Positions 1-9,244 of a DNA stretch of 16,457 nt are shown in pieces; the first letter of the stretch is position 1, and every line of letters begins with the position of its first letter. The DNA is from Prevotella sp. (GTDB lineage: Bacteria > Bacteroidota > Bacteroidia > Bacteroidales > Bacteroidaceae). The stretch covers positions 57,720 through 74,176 of the forward strand of contig DLZV01000034.1 in assembly GCA_003447235.1 (NCBI GenBank), given 5' to 3'. Made by a program: the position numbers and the translations under genes. The notes beneath the pieces were generated by a model that ran no database searches, had not been told where the DNA came from, and worked only from the letters and a program-made list of their open reading frames with translations.

Positions 1-81
1 CCCAGGGCGATGCCCTGGGCTAGGGTCTGTTGGGCTTTCAGCCCGTTTCAACCGTACAGGTCGAAACAACCCCTGTACCGT
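1..81. repeat. Cluster of palindromes (REP-like or structured RNA)
   Basis: Three inverted repeats lie back to back. CCCAGGGC (1-8) pairs perfectly with GCCCTGGG (12-19) around a 3-nt loop. GGGCT (32-36) pairs with AGCCC (40-44). GTACAGG (54-60) pairs with CCTGTAC (72-78). In addition GTTTC (45-49) can pair with GAAAC (63-67), which interlocks with the third stem in an H-type pseudoknot arrangement. The GC-rich perfect palindrome is unlike the surrounding AT-rich intergenic DNA. It resembles a dispersed REP-type repeat, but it could be the 3' end of an upstream transcription unit or a small structured RNA cut by the window edge. The pairing is visible in the sequence; the class is inferred. 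Confidence 0.5.
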
Positions 82-85
82 AAAA

Positions 86-135
86 AGAAGACTATCCAAA
101 GGACCGTAATAGAAGACTACCCAAAGTAACGTTTA
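86..135. repeat. 25-bp imperfect tandem direct repeat, two copies
   Basis: Units at 86-110 and 111-135 share 19 of 25 positions; both begin AGAAGACTA, then YCCAAAG, and carry CGT near the end. The copies abut exactly. They lie between the palindrome cluster and the first promoter, in DNA with no convincing reading frame. Function unknown; a duplicated protein-binding site or a remnant of a longer repeat are both possible. Confidence 0.55.
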
Positions 136-401
136 CAATGATCTTTGGCCATCCTGTGATTTTCCCCATGAAACCGATGGTTTTTGAGGAAAGCGCCATC
201 GGGTAGGGAAGTGATCCTTTCTGGCCCGTGGAAGCCCGGGTTTTATATCTTTCTTATGTTTATGCAGTTGTTGTAAGGTTGCCTCTGTTATTAGAAAACC
301 GAAAAAGGGGGAGTAAGATAACGCTATTGTCGTGTTTTTCCCCGAAAAAAGCGCGAGTGTTTACAATTTTGCGCAATACAGTAAGAGAACCTTTTGCTAA
401 A
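136..401. other. Intergenic stretch without a convincing gene
   Basis: No reading frame here has a signal peptide, a recognisable domain or the GC-rich codon use of the genes downstream. A 7-bp inverted repeat, CCGATGG (174-180) with CCATCGG (196-202), is the only clear structure; it has a 15-nt loop. The part after about 240 is AT-rich and probably serves as the upstream region of the gene starting at 467. Confidence 0.6.
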
Positions 402-434
402 TTGGCGATAAGTACAGATTTGTTTTTAAATTTG
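402..434 (+). promoter_or_regulatory. Bacteroidetes-type promoter for the gene at 467
   Basis: TAAATTTG at 427-434 matches the Bacteroidetes -7 consensus TAnnTTTG exactly. TTGG at 402-405 is a partial match to the -33 TTTG element, with a 21-nt spacer. Transcription would start near 441, leaving a leader of about 25 nt before the ATG at 467. The -7 box is strong; the -33 box is only partial. Confidence 0.6.
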
Positions 435-466
435 CAGCAATAAGAATAAAACCGATATTTAAAGAC

Positions 467-3400
467 ATGAAGAAATCATTACGCCTGTCACTTCTCACGA
501 TGGCTGCGATGCTGGTAAGCGGTTCGGCATCCGCCGACAATCTGCCGACTCGGTCGCTGATCTATGACGTGCCCGACGGCGAGGCCAACCTCTTTGGCTA
601 TCTTGCCTACGATACGAAATACCGTACCTTCGGTTTCGTCAACCTCCAAAGTCAGAATCCTGGCGCCTACTCCCTGACGAAAGACTACGGCAACGTCGTA
701 GGCCAGACGCCCTCGCTCCAGGCCGGCACCTTCGTCGGCGACGAGTACATCGTCTATGAGGCTACGATCTACCAAAACGCCATCATGCCGCGCGCCTTCA
801 GCGCCATCAACCCGCTTACGGGCGAGCTCACCACGAAGCGCGAGATACCCTCCACCGACGAGTATCTCATCCTCAACGAGATGACCTACGATCCCAAGAC
901 GAAGCGCCTCTTTGGTATGCACTACAACGCCAACGACCAGCGCGAGACGGCCGTCCCGACCTACTGGAAGACCGATATCTACGAGATCAGCACCGTGACC
1001 TACGCCCTGACCAAGGTGGCGACGATCGACATGCCGCTCTACACGATGTCGGCCGACAACGGCTATATATATGGTATCACTCCCGACAAACTGATGAAGA
1101 AGACGCAGCTCGTGCGCATCGACCAGAGCACGATCGATCCTGCCAGCCGCACCTGCACGGTGGAGACCGTCAGTCCCAGTACGGGCACGGGCGTCCGCAT
1201 CGGCGACTACACCCAGTCGATGGAGTTTGACAAGACCACTCATCGCCTCTGGTGGGTCGCCCAGACCAGCGACGGTGGGGCGAGCCTCGTCGAGATCGAT
1301 CCCGCCACGGGTCTCAAACTGAGTGCCACGCCGATCCAGAACGATCCGCAGCTCCTTGCCGTTGCCATTCCCTATCAGTATGTGGCCGATGAGGCTCCCT
1401 CCTATGTCCACGGCTTCAAGGTCAAGGCCGACCCCAAGGGTGCGCTCCAGGTGCAGATGGAGTGGGACTATCCTATGAAGAACTACCGCCTGGGCGACCT
1501 TCAGAGCATTGATGGCGCCCATATCTACCGCGACGGCCAGCTCGTCGGGACCCATACCTATTCGGCCACCGACGACATCAAGCAGTGGACCGACACGCAG
1601 GTAGCCGAGGGCGAGCACGTCTATCGCATCGCCGCCTACAACCAGGCTGGCGAGGGCGTATATAAGGAAGCACGCGTCTATGTGGGCGAGGACACGCCGG
1701 GCGCACCTCTCAATATCCGTGTCACCACCAGCGGCCCGTTGGCCACCATCACCTGGGACGCTCCCGAGACGGGCGCCCATGTGGGCTACTACAATGCCGC
1801 CATGCTCAGCTACGACGTCACCCGTCTGCCCGACAACGTGGTCGTAGCCACGGGCACGACCGACCGTAAGGTGGAGGACAAGGTGCCCGCCCATGCTGGC
1901 TACAGCTACGTGGTCACGGCCAAGAACAACAAGGGCGTGGGCCTCTCGGCCACCTCCCAGACCATTGCCTTCGGAGGACAGGAGGCCATTCCCTTCGCCT
2001 CGTCCCTCGACAGCCAGATAGACTTCGACCGCTGGACCGTCATCAATGCCAATGGCGACGCCCAGACCTGGACCTTCCGTCCCACGGAGCAGGCTCAGGC
2101 CAGCTACACCCGCTCCTGCGCCATGTACGATCGTTCCACCGACCTCAAGGCCGACGACTGGTTGGTCTCGCCGCCCCTCACCTTTGATGCTTCGAAGACT
2201 TATCAGATCCGCTACACCTACGCCACGGCCAACTGGGTCACGCAGTCGATGGAAGCGCTGATGGAGAAGATGCAGGTAGCCTTCGGCCACCAGGCTTCTG
2301 CCGACGCGCTGACCACCATCATCGACGATCCGGAGGAGTTCCACACCTCTTCGGGCTTCACCCTCTCGGGCAAGAAGAACTTCAAGGTGGACAAGTCGGG
2401 CGAGGGCTTCATCGCCTTCCACGCCATCTCGGAAGCGATGAAATCGCAGATTTATATCAATGATGTCTCCCTGCGCGAGTATTCGGCCACCGACCTGAGC
2501 GCCCGCGAACTCAAGGCCTCCGCCACGGCCAACTGCAACGTGAAGCAGTATAGCTCCGTCATCGTGGGCAACGAGGGATCGGCCGCCGTGGACAACTACC
2601 AGGTGGAGATTGTCGATGCCAATACGGGCGAGGTGCTCGGCACGCAGAAGGGCCTCCGCGTGGAGAAGGACACCACGGTCAGCGTGGCCGTGGGCTGGAC
2701 GCCGACCCATGAGGGCAAGATCCATATCGTAGGCCGCGTGGTGCTCGATGGCGATACTTATCCTGCCGACAACGTGGCCCCGCAGACCGCCGAGGTGACG
2801 GTAGCTGCGGAGACGGCGGAGCGCTGGCTCACGCTCGACGTGGAGGATGAGGAGACCTATGGCTGGAACATGCCGTTCTATGTCGGATCTCCCTACTCCC
2901 AGGTGCAGGCTCTCTTCCTGGAGAGCGATATGAGCATGAAGGATATCGACCTCACGGGCATCCGCTTCTTCTACGACGGCCACATGGACGGCAAGTTTGT
3001 CTTCCCCGCCCGCATCTCCATGAAGCGCAGCGACCGCACGAAGCTCTGCCAAGACGACAACCAGTATCGTGGCGACTTTGACACCGAGGAGTTCACACAG
3101 GTCTTCGACGGACAGGTAGCCATCGTCGGCAACCAGGAGAATACGCTCCTGGAGATTCCCTTCGACCAGCCCTACCGCTACACGGGCGGCAACCTGCTCA
3201 TGAAGTTTGAGTCGCTCTGCGGCAGCAACACGCTCCCCGACGCCCTCAACACCCATCCCGTCTGGTCCTACAGTATCGCCACGGAGCAGCCGCGCGCAGC
3301 CCGAATGGACGGCGCCGACGAGTGGAGCGAGGATGTGTGGGCCGAGGCCTCCCTGCCCTATGTGGCTGTGGCCTACAAGAGCGCCACGGGCGTGGGAACG

Positions 3401-3625
3401 ATCCAGCTGGGCCACGCAGGCCAGATGGCTGTGGCCTTGGAAGGCGGTCGCCTCCTCTTGCCCGCCACCTGCGACCACGTCGCCCTCTACAGTCAGACGG
3501 GTGCCCTCGTCGCCAAGGGACAGAACACCCGCCAGTTGGGCGTGGCGGGTCTCCCTGCCGGCCTCTACCTCCTCCGGGCCACGGTCCAGGGCCAGGTATT
3601 GACACAGAAAGTAGTCATTCGATAA
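467..3625 (+). CDS. T9SS-secreted adhesin-like protein with fibronectin III and choice-of-anchor J domains
   Basis: A 1052-residue secreted, probably surface-attached protein. A signal peptide (MKKSLRLSL followed by a hydrophobic core) ends at ASA, residues 21-23. Residues about 30-300 form a repetitive region with motifs such as YDPKTKRLFG and IDPATG, reminiscent of a beta-propeller (inference). Two fibronectin III-like domains follow (about 310-410 and 412-505; the second has ITWDAPETG). A choice-of-anchor J / cleaved adhesin domain covers about 508-670, with its hallmark DDWLVSPP at 563-570. A CARDB-like beta domain (676-778) and a further beta-rich domain (about 795-965) precede a T9SS type A sorting domain (about 972-1052, ending GLYLLRATVQ...QKVVIR). 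The cleaved adhesin family is known from gingipain and hemagglutinin adhesin regions of Porphyromonas gingivalis; binding target here is unknown. The next gene is a paralogue with the same domain order. The start is set by the signal peptide and the promoter 33 nt upstream. Confidence 0.93.
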   Translation: MKKSLRLSLLTMAAMLVSGSASADNLPTRSLIYDVPDGEANLFGYLAYDTKYRTFGFVNLQSQNPGAYSLTKDYGNVVGQTPSLQAGTFVGDEYIVYEATIYQNAIMPRAFSAINPLTGELTTKREIPSTDEYLILNEMTYDPKTKRLFGMHYNANDQRETAVPTYWKTDIYEISTVTYALTKVATIDMPLYTMSADNGYIYGITPDKLMKKTQLVRIDQSTIDPASRTCTVETVSPSTGTGVRIGDYTQSMEFDKTTHRLWWVAQTSDGGASLVEIDPATGLKLSATPIQNDPQLLAVAIPYQYVADEAPSYVHGFKVKADPKGALQVQMEWDYPMKNYRLGDLQSIDGAHIYRDGQLVGTHTYSATDDIKQWTDTQVAEGEHVYRIAAYNQAGEGVYKEARVYVGEDTPGAPLNIRVTTSGPLATITWDAPETGAHVGYYNAAMLSYDVTRLPDNVVVATGTTDRKVEDKVPAHAGYSYVVTAKNNKGVGLSATSQTIAFGGQEAIPFASSLDSQIDFDRWTVINANGDAQTWTFRPTEQAQASYTRSCAMYDRSTDLKADDWLVSPPLTFDASKTYQIRYTYATANWVTQSMEALMEKMQVAFGHQASADALTTIIDDPEEFHTSSGFTLSGKKNFKVDKSGEGFIAFHAISEAMKSQIYINDVSLREYSATDLSARELKASATANCNVKQYSSVIVGNEGSAAVDNYQVEIVDANTGEVLGTQKGLRVEKDTTVSVAVGWTPTHEGKIHIVGRVVLDGDTYPADNVAPQTAEVTVAAETAERWLTLDVEDEETYGWNMPFYVGSPYSQVQALFLESDMSMKDIDLTGIRFFYDGHMDGKFVFPARISMKRSDRTKLCQDDNQYRGDFDTEEFTQVFDGQVAIVGNQENTLLEIPFDQPYRYTGGNLLMKFESLCGSNTLPDALNTHPVWSYSIATEQPRAARMDGADEWSEDVWAEASLPYVAVAYKSATGVGTIQLGHAGQMAVALEGGRLLLPATCDHVALYSQTGALVAKGQNTRQLGVAGLPAGLYLLRATVQGQVLTQKVVIR

Positions 3626-3674
3626 AGGCAGCCTGCCGTGGCGGGAGCTCTCCTTCCGCCATGGCAGCGGCCTT
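3625..3674 (+). terminator. Hairpin after the first adhesin gene
   Basis: CTGCCGTGGCGG (3633-3644) pairs over 12 bp, with one G-U pair, with CCGCCATGGCAG (3656-3667) around an 11-nt loop. AAGGC (3625-3629) and GCCTT (3670-3674) extend the stem past a small internal loop. The stem starts right at the stop codon. There is no clean T-run afterwards, only a pyrimidine-rich CCTTCCCCTCCTC, so termination efficiency is uncertain. Confidence 0.6.
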
Positions 3675-3764
3675 CCCCTCCTCAGTCGGCGCAGGCCGCC
3701 AGGATGGGCGAAGACGAAGAATATTAGGTAACAAGATTTATTCATCATTCAAATTTATTCGTTT

Positions 3765-6700
3765 ATGAAACAAATTTATCTTAGCCTCTTGCTTGCAGGA
3801 CTTACTGCAGCGCCGGCCTTGGGACAGAAGACTACGGTCAACGCCTTCCCGAAGCCCTTGGCGCCTGTGGCCAATGCAGGAATGAAGGCCCCGCAGTTCC
3901 ACTTGCCGTCCGCCATCGACGACAAGAAAAAGGGCATCACGATGTATGCTGGCCAGCGTCTGGACCAGAGTAAGCACCGCTCATGGGTGAAGTGGCAGAC
4001 TGGCGACAGCTTCAACTTCACGAAGATCTACGAGTACATCCACCACGATAAGTACAACGAGGATCAGCAGCGCGGTATCTACATGGGTGCCTACGACTCG
4101 TCCAACGATACCTACTACGCCTTCTTCAACATGCACTACACCTATGGCGACATGCCGATGGCACTGGCCAAGGTCGATATGCTCACGGGCGACACCACCA
4201 ACGTCTTCCAGTTTGCCGACCTCGCCAAGCCCGATGTGGAGCAGACAGCTTGGTACAACGGACGCTACAAGTATGCCATGGCCTACGACCCCGTCCAAAA
4301 GGTGATGTACGCCTTGGGTGCTGACTACGAGAACGGCGACCCCAACTTGGGCTACACGGTTCTCTACGAGGTCAACCTCAACGCTACCACCCTCAACGAC
4401 CTCTTCACGAAGGTGAAGGACATGGACGGTCTCTATTGGGACTTTTGCTTCGACACACAGGGCAACGCCTGGTTCGCACAGAAGTATGGTGGTTCTGACG
4501 GCATTGTCAAGGGTACCAACCTCGTCAAGATGGACGGCGACTTCAACCGCATCAGCGAGGTGAAGATGCAGTCGGAGTGGGGTGAGGACATCAACTCCAT
4601 CTACTTCTCCACGATGTACTTCGACAACAGCACGGGCGATCTCTACTACCTCCCCTGCAGCGACTATGGTTCAACGTCTCTCTACAAGGTCAATCCCACC
4701 ACGGGTATTAGCCAGAGCGTTGCTTGGTTCAACCAGGGCAACCACTTCACGGGTCTCTACATCCCGTACCTGACGGCTGATAATGGTGCCGCTCCTGCCC
4801 GCGTGTCGGGTCTCGACGCTCAGGCCGACCTCAATGGTGCGATGAAGGACACCATCAAGTGGGTGACGCCGTCCAAGACTTGGGCTGGCGACGATCTCGC
4901 CAACCTCCAGACGGTCAAGATCTACCGCAAGAACGCTGGCTACGCCACCACCGAGCTGACCAAGACGGCTGACCTCATCGCCAACTCACAGTTGCTGGCT
5001 ACTGTTCCCGCCACGGAGAAGGAGACGGCCATGTCGTGGGTGGATGAGAATCCGACCGACGGCATCAACACCTACTATGTCCTCGCCGCCAACGACAAGG
5101 GCAATGGTGTGATCGACAGTATCCGTTGCTACATGGGTATCGACGTTCCGGGCGCCGTGGGCAACATCATGCTGGAGAAGAACGGCACGGGTGTCAACAT
5201 CTCTTGGGACGCTCCTGAGAAGGGTGCCAACAATGGCTACATCGGAACTGAGGGTCTCAGCTACAAGATCACCCGTCTGCCGGACAGCGTGGTCGTGGCC
5301 GAGAACGTGACCGACACAAAATATACCGACAACACGCTCGGCGAGCAGCAGAGCTATTCTTATACCGTCCAGGCCGTCAACGCCAAGGGTGCTGGTGCCA
5401 TCGCCACCTCCAATCCTATCATGGCTGGCGCGGCCCTGAAGACTCCGGTCTCTCTCGCCTTCGACACGCAGGCGGATGCTGACCGCTGGAGCACGAACAA
5501 GATGAACAACAGCATCTACTTCTACTATGCTGGTGGATGGAGCGACGACTACAAGTGCATGATCGGCTACGGTACCTCTACTGGCACGGTAGAGGGCACG
5601 CTGATCTCTCCGCCTCTCTACCTGGAGGAGGGCAAGACCTACCGCTTCACGACCGACTTCCAGGCCGATTACTTCGATGATGCTTACTTCGATCTCTATG
5701 TGGGCGTAGGCACCAACAGCGAGTCGCAGGATGGCGCTACTATCATCGCTTCCCGCGAGGGTGAGCAGTATGCAGAGCAGTACCACCGCGAGAAGTACGA
5801 GGACTACTTCGTAGCTCCCGCTTCTGGCACCTACTACTACACGCTCAGAGTGAAGACGGTTGACAAGTACAACATCTTCAAACTCTTCGGTCTCAAGGTC
5901 GATTATGTCGCCGAGAGCGATATGGCCGCCACGTCTATCGACGGCGTCTTGGAGGCTGTGGCCCAGCAGGCCAACGAGTGCACGGTCAAGGTGCGCAACC
6001 TCGGTTCCAAGGACCAGGAGAACTACACCGTCAAGCTGCTCATGGACAATGAGGGCAAGATGGTTGAGGTTGGTTCCGGTACGGGCACCGAGCTCCTCAA
6101 GACCGGCGAGACTGCCGACGTGAAGGTTTCCTTCAACCCGCCGTACGACGGCGTCTGGGACTTCTATGGCGTCGTAGTGGCCAATGGCGACGAGGTGCGT
6201 GCCAACGACACCACGGCCGTCAAGACCCTCAAGGTGCTCGAGGCTGGCTCACAGGGCTGGACCAATATCGTCACCACTGGCCATAAGGAGGACCTCTCTT
6301 CCTTCGGTCTGTTCTGGAACGACTCCGAGAGCGAGTACTCTCAGAGCGTCTATTATCCCGAGGAGATCAAGACCATCAAGGGTGGTGTCATCAAGCGTAT
6401 CGGCTGGATGTACGACGGTGCTGACAACCTCACCGACCGCAGCGACCCCGTGGACGTGAAGATCTACCTTGCTCACACGGACAAGAAGTCCTTCGCCGGC
6501 GAGGGCGACCTCGTGCTGCCCAGCGACCGCGAGTTGGTAGTCGAGGGCCAGATGGTCTTCGAGCCGGGCAAGGATCACCTCATCTCCTTCGCTCTCGACA
6601 CGCCGTTCGAGTACAACAACGAGCAGAACCTCGCCGTGATCTGCGAGAAGTCGGGCACGACGGGCTACAACATGTGCGCCCTCTGGCACATCTACAACAA

Positions 6701-7025
6701 CGACTGGAGCACAGGATATGTGGAGCGTACGCTCATGAACTCTGGTGGCTATTGGTCTCGTCCCGAGCTGCCTATCCTCTTCCTGGGTATCTATGATCCC
6801 ACGGGCGTGGAGCGCGTGCAGCTTGTCGGTGCCGACGTGGCCTATGCCAACGGTCTGCTCGCCTTCGACCAGGTGGTCAACGCCGAGGTCTATACCGTGG
6901 GTGGCAAGCTCGTCAGCTCTTTCAAGGGCAGCAGCGCCCGCCTCAACCTTGCCAAGGGCATGTATGTGGTTCGCGCCACGGCAGCCGACGGCCAGGTGAT
7001 GGTCAAGAAGATCAACGTGAAGTAA
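3765..7025 (+). CDS. T9SS-secreted adhesin-like protein, paralogue of the upstream gene
   Basis: A 1086-residue secreted protein with the same order of parts as its upstream neighbour. The signal peptide (MKQIYLSLLLAGLTAAPALG) is cleaved before Q21. Residues about 30-340 are propeller-like, with repeated motifs such as YDPVQKVMYALG and MYFDNSTGDLYYLP. Fibronectin III-like domains lie at about 343-460 and 463-553. A choice-of-anchor J-like domain spans about 555-718, with ISPPLYL in place of the neighbour's DDWLVSPP. A CARDB-like domain (719-828), a beta-rich domain (about 830-1005) and a T9SS sorting domain (about 1010-1086, ending GMYVVRATAADGQVMVKKIN) complete it. The two paralogues match closely in the second fibronectin domain: SWDAPEKGANNGY against TWDAPETGAHVGY, and ITRLPDSVVVA against VTRLPDNVVVA. 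A surface binding role is inferred; the ligand is not evident. I see no TAnnTTTG box in the 139-bp gap, so it may be read from the upstream promoter or use a non-consensus one. Confidence 0.93.
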   Translation: MKQIYLSLLLAGLTAAPALGQKTTVNAFPKPLAPVANAGMKAPQFHLPSAIDDKKKGITMYAGQRLDQSKHRSWVKWQTGDSFNFTKIYEYIHHDKYNEDQQRGIYMGAYDSSNDTYYAFFNMHYTYGDMPMALAKVDMLTGDTTNVFQFADLAKPDVEQTAWYNGRYKYAMAYDPVQKVMYALGADYENGDPNLGYTVLYEVNLNATTLNDLFTKVKDMDGLYWDFCFDTQGNAWFAQKYGGSDGIVKGTNLVKMDGDFNRISEVKMQSEWGEDINSIYFSTMYFDNSTGDLYYLPCSDYGSTSLYKVNPTTGISQSVAWFNQGNHFTGLYIPYLTADNGAAPARVSGLDAQADLNGAMKDTIKWVTPSKTWAGDDLANLQTVKIYRKNAGYATTELTKTADLIANSQLLATVPATEKETAMSWVDENPTDGINTYYVLAANDKGNGVIDSIRCYMGIDVPGAVGNIMLEKNGTGVNISWDAPEKGANNGYIGTEGLSYKITRLPDSVVVAENVTDTKYTDNTLGEQQSYSYTVQAVNAKGAGAIATSNPIMAGAALKTPVSLAFDTQADADRWSTNKMNNSIYFYYAGGWSDDYKCMIGYGTSTGTVEGTLISPPLYLEEGKTYRFTTDFQADYFDDAYFDLYVGVGTNSESQDGATIIASREGEQYAEQYHREKYEDYFVAPASGTYYYTLRVKTVDKYNIFKLFGLKVDYVAESDMAATSIDGVLEAVAQQANECTVKVRNLGSKDQENYTVKLLMDNEGKMVEVGSGTGTELLKTGETADVKVSFNPPYDGVWDFYGVVVANGDEVRANDTTAVKTLKVLEAGSQGWTNIVTTGHKEDLSSFGLFWNDSESEYSQSVYYPEEIKTIKGGVIKRIGWMYDGADNLTDRSDPVDVKIYLAHTDKKSFAGEGDLVLPSDRELVVEGQMVFEPGKDHLISFALDTPFEYNNEQNLAVICEKSGTTGYNMCALWHIYNNDWSTGYVERTLMNSGGYWSRPELPILFLGIYDPTGVERVQLVGADVAYANGLLAFDQVVNAEVYTVGGKLVSSFKGSSARLNLAKGMYVVRATAADGQVMVKKINVK

Positions 7026-7041
7026 TCTGATTGAATACGAC

Positions 7042-7091
7042 AAGAGTGGGTTGGAGGCCGACGCTTACGATCTCCTGCCCACTCTTCTTTT
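7042..7091 (+). terminator. Rho-independent terminator after the second adhesin gene
   Basis: AAGAGTGGG (7042-7050) pairs perfectly with CCCACTCTT (7078-7086). GGAG (7053-7056) and CTCC (7072-7075) add an inner stem. CTTTT follows directly. It lies 17 nt after the stop codon. Confidence 0.8.
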
Positions 7092-7163
7092 CCTATCACA
7101 ACCAATACAGTCTTTTTTATATTTCTGTAGCGATACAAATATTTACTTTTAAGGTAAAAGGTA

Positions 7164-9146
7164 ATGAGCGTTTTTAAGAAATCAATTTCCCTGATCGCGG
7201 TAGCACTGATCTCCGCCGCGGGTTGCGACCTCTGTGCGCAGACTCCCGTGGACGGAGGTTTCGTTTTCCCCGCAGCCCAAGAGGGTGTGGCGCCGAAGGC
7301 CGCCTTCCGCGCCTCCGCCTCCACAGACACGATGCGCCTCGGCTACTGCGTCGATGAGCCCCGTCTCCCGGGATTGATGTTGCAGGATGACGGTCTGCCC
7401 CACGCCGTGGGAGCAGCCATCGAGCTCGATGCGAACCTGCTCGACAAGTATGTCGGCGACCAGATCGAGGCCGTGGAGTTTGCCATCGACCCCGCGCGCG
7501 GCTTCTCCTGCCAGGTCTTCGTCTGCACAGACCTTAAGCAGATGCAGGGATCGCTCGGCGGCGGATCCATCCTCTCCAGCGTCACCCTCAGCTCGGGTCA
7601 GTACCATAGCGGCTGGAACCATGTGAAACTCAGCAAGCCCGTGACCATCAAGGAGGGAATGACCCTCTACGTCGGCTATAACATCCAGGGCAACCAGGGC
7701 CCCTACGACTTCCTGCTCTTCGACCAGAGCACCTACGCCGTGGGCAAGAAAAACTGGTATGGCGACAACGGCACGTGGTTCAACAACACCGTGGGTATCA
7801 ACCGCAACCTCTGCGTGCGTGCCGTCATCACGGGCGACACCAAGCCCCAGAACGATATTTCTCTGATGAGTCTTGCGCCCGCCGACGCTAGCGGCTACTC
7901 CACTCAGAACATCCCCAAGGACTATATAGCCTATATCCAGAACAACGGCACTGACCCCATCGAGTCGCTCTCCATCATCGTGGAGGCCAAGGGTCTGCGC
8001 ACGGCCGAATTTCTCACCGACGGCCTCTCTGTCCCCAACAACAAGCCTACGCAGGTCAGGTTGCGCGACATCTCCCTCCCCTTCGAGGGCAACTACAACG
8101 GAACATTCACGGTAGCCGAGGTGAATGGCGACTTGGATCCTGACATGAAGGACAACGTCATCACACTCTACAACTATTATAGTATCAAGGAGGGTGCCAA
8201 GGCTGAAACCCATCGCCCGCTCTTCGAGGAGTTCACCTCCGAGGGCTACGAGGGTTCCTACATCGCCGACACACTCTACCGCAATGCACTGGCCGAGTTG
8301 GGCGACGTCATCTGGGTGAAGCACCACGACGACTATCAGAAGAATGTCGATCAGTTTAAGTTTGGCAACGAGGCCGACTACGAGGCCCTCTACGGAGGCT
8401 ATCCTACGTTTGTCCCCGCCGTTTGCTTCGACCGTCGCCGCATCACGGGCTTCGAGGAGCCGGGTCCGGCCTACTTCTCACCCTATCGTGAGGAGACTGC
8501 TGCCATCCTCGCCCAGCTCGGCGAGACACTCACCTTCATCGATCTCGACATCCAGCCCACCGTCCAAGCCGCCACGGGCAAACTCGAGGTGCGCATCAAG
8601 GGCCATGCTGGCGTCAACGAGATGCCGCTGCAGAACAGTCTCCGCATGACGACATGGCTCGTGGAGGACAGCATTCCCACAACCACGCAGAAGGGCTGCC
8701 CCGAACCGCAGTTCATCCAGAATGGCGTCATCCGTGCCGTCCTGAGCGAGGAGGGCATCTGGGGCGACCCCATCGACATCACCAACTACGACTTCGAGCG
8801 CAGCTATACCGCCGACCTCGACCCGTCGTGGAATCGCAAGCACCTGCGCGTGGTGTCCTTCGTCAGCAACTGGGACGAGAACAACGTCCGCAACCGTTCT
8901 GTCTATAACACCAACCAGGCCCCCGTGCTCGACCTCACCGCCATCGACGACCTCGCCAGCGAGCCGTTGCAGCCGCGGGTGGAGGTGCTGGGATCCACGC
9001 TCGCCACGACCAACGGTGCCCGCATCGTCGGCGTCTATGACATGAGCGGACGCGAGGTCTCTGCCACGCAGCTCTCCAAGGGTGTCTATATCGTCAAGGT
9101 GACCAATGGTTCCGTCACCGCCACGCAGAAAGTATTCATACCATAA
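7164..9146 (+). CDS. Omp28-related T9SS-secreted protein lacking the redox CxxC
   Basis: A 660-residue secreted protein. The signal peptide (MSVFKKSISL plus hydrophobic core) is most likely cut after LCA, residues 23-25, before Q26; a cysteine at 21 after SAAG makes a lipoprotein site conceivable but weak. Residues about 53-222 are a beta domain that also begins the next gene's product (GWNHVKLSKPVTIKEGMTLYVGY against GFNEIKFAEPWTIDGEGFYIGY in outline). A CARDB-like domain spans 228-342. The Omp28-like thioredoxin-fold domain starts near 350: FEEFTSE at 354-360 matches the usual strand leading into the redox site, but the next residues are GYEGSY, with no cysteine. YPTFVP (413-418) resembles the thioredoxin cis-proline loop. 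A T9SS sorting domain fills about 598-660 (ending KGVYIVKVTNG...QKVFIP). It is therefore probably a binding or structural member rather than an oxidoreductase (inference). TATATTTC at 7118-7125 is a one-mismatch -7 box upstream. Confidence 0.9.
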   Translation: MSVFKKSISLIAVALISAAGCDLCAQTPVDGGFVFPAAQEGVAPKAAFRASASTDTMRLGYCVDEPRLPGLMLQDDGLPHAVGAAIELDANLLDKYVGDQIEAVEFAIDPARGFSCQVFVCTDLKQMQGSLGGGSILSSVTLSSGQYHSGWNHVKLSKPVTIKEGMTLYVGYNIQGNQGPYDFLLFDQSTYAVGKKNWYGDNGTWFNNTVGINRNLCVRAVITGDTKPQNDISLMSLAPADASGYSTQNIPKDYIAYIQNNGTDPIESLSIIVEAKGLRTAEFLTDGLSVPNNKPTQVRLRDISLPFEGNYNGTFTVAEVNGDLDPDMKDNVITLYNYYSIKEGAKAETHRPLFEEFTSEGYEGSYIADTLYRNALAELGDVIWVKHHDDYQKNVDQFKFGNEADYEALYGGYPTFVPAVCFDRRRITGFEEPGPAYFSPYREETAAILAQLGETLTFIDLDIQPTVQAATGKLEVRIKGHAGVNEMPLQNSLRMTTWLVEDSIPTTTQKGCPEPQFIQNGVIRAVLSEEGIWGDPIDITNYDFERSYTADLDPSWNRKHLRVVSFVSNWDENNVRNRSVYNTNQAPVLDLTAIDDLASEPLQPRVEVLGSTLATTNGARIVGVYDMSGREVSATQLSKGVYIVKVTNGSVTATQKVFIP

Positions 9147-9159
9147 TCCAATTTGGAGC

Positions 9160-9214
9160 AAATGGGCCAGCGGTCGTCCAAGGAATTCCTTCCAGGCCAG
9201 CCTGGCCCATTTTT
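9160..9214 (+). terminator. Rho-independent terminator after the first Omp28-like gene
   Basis: AAATGGGCCAG (9160-9170) pairs perfectly over 11 bp with CTGGCCCATTT (9202-9212), and the T-run TTTTT spans 9210-9214. The loop holds the palindrome AAGGAATTCCTT (9180-9191). It begins 14 nt after the stop codon and leaves only 30 bp before the next ATG. Confidence 0.85.
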
Positions 9215-9244
9215 CCCCATTCATATTTATTTATTAATAAACTG

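Noticed and set aside
228..443. 71-codon frame with GTG start just before the first gene
   Set aside because: It overlaps the -7 box at 427-434, has AT-rich codon use unlike the genes here, no recognisable domain, and no start context.
488..3748. 1086-codon open frame on the minus strand, opposite the first adhesin gene
   Set aside because: It mirrors the gene on the plus strand almost exactly, has low-complexity G/V/R/H/L-rich translation, no signal or domain, and arises because the GC-rich gene rarely uses codons whose complements are stops. The plus strand has signal peptide, domains, promoter and terminator.
7164..7240. Lipoprotein signal for the first Omp28-like protein (cysteine at residue 21)
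   Set aside because: The residues before the cysteine (SAAG) lack the usual leucine at -3, and a standard cut before Q26 fits a T9SS substrate better; kept only as a possibility.
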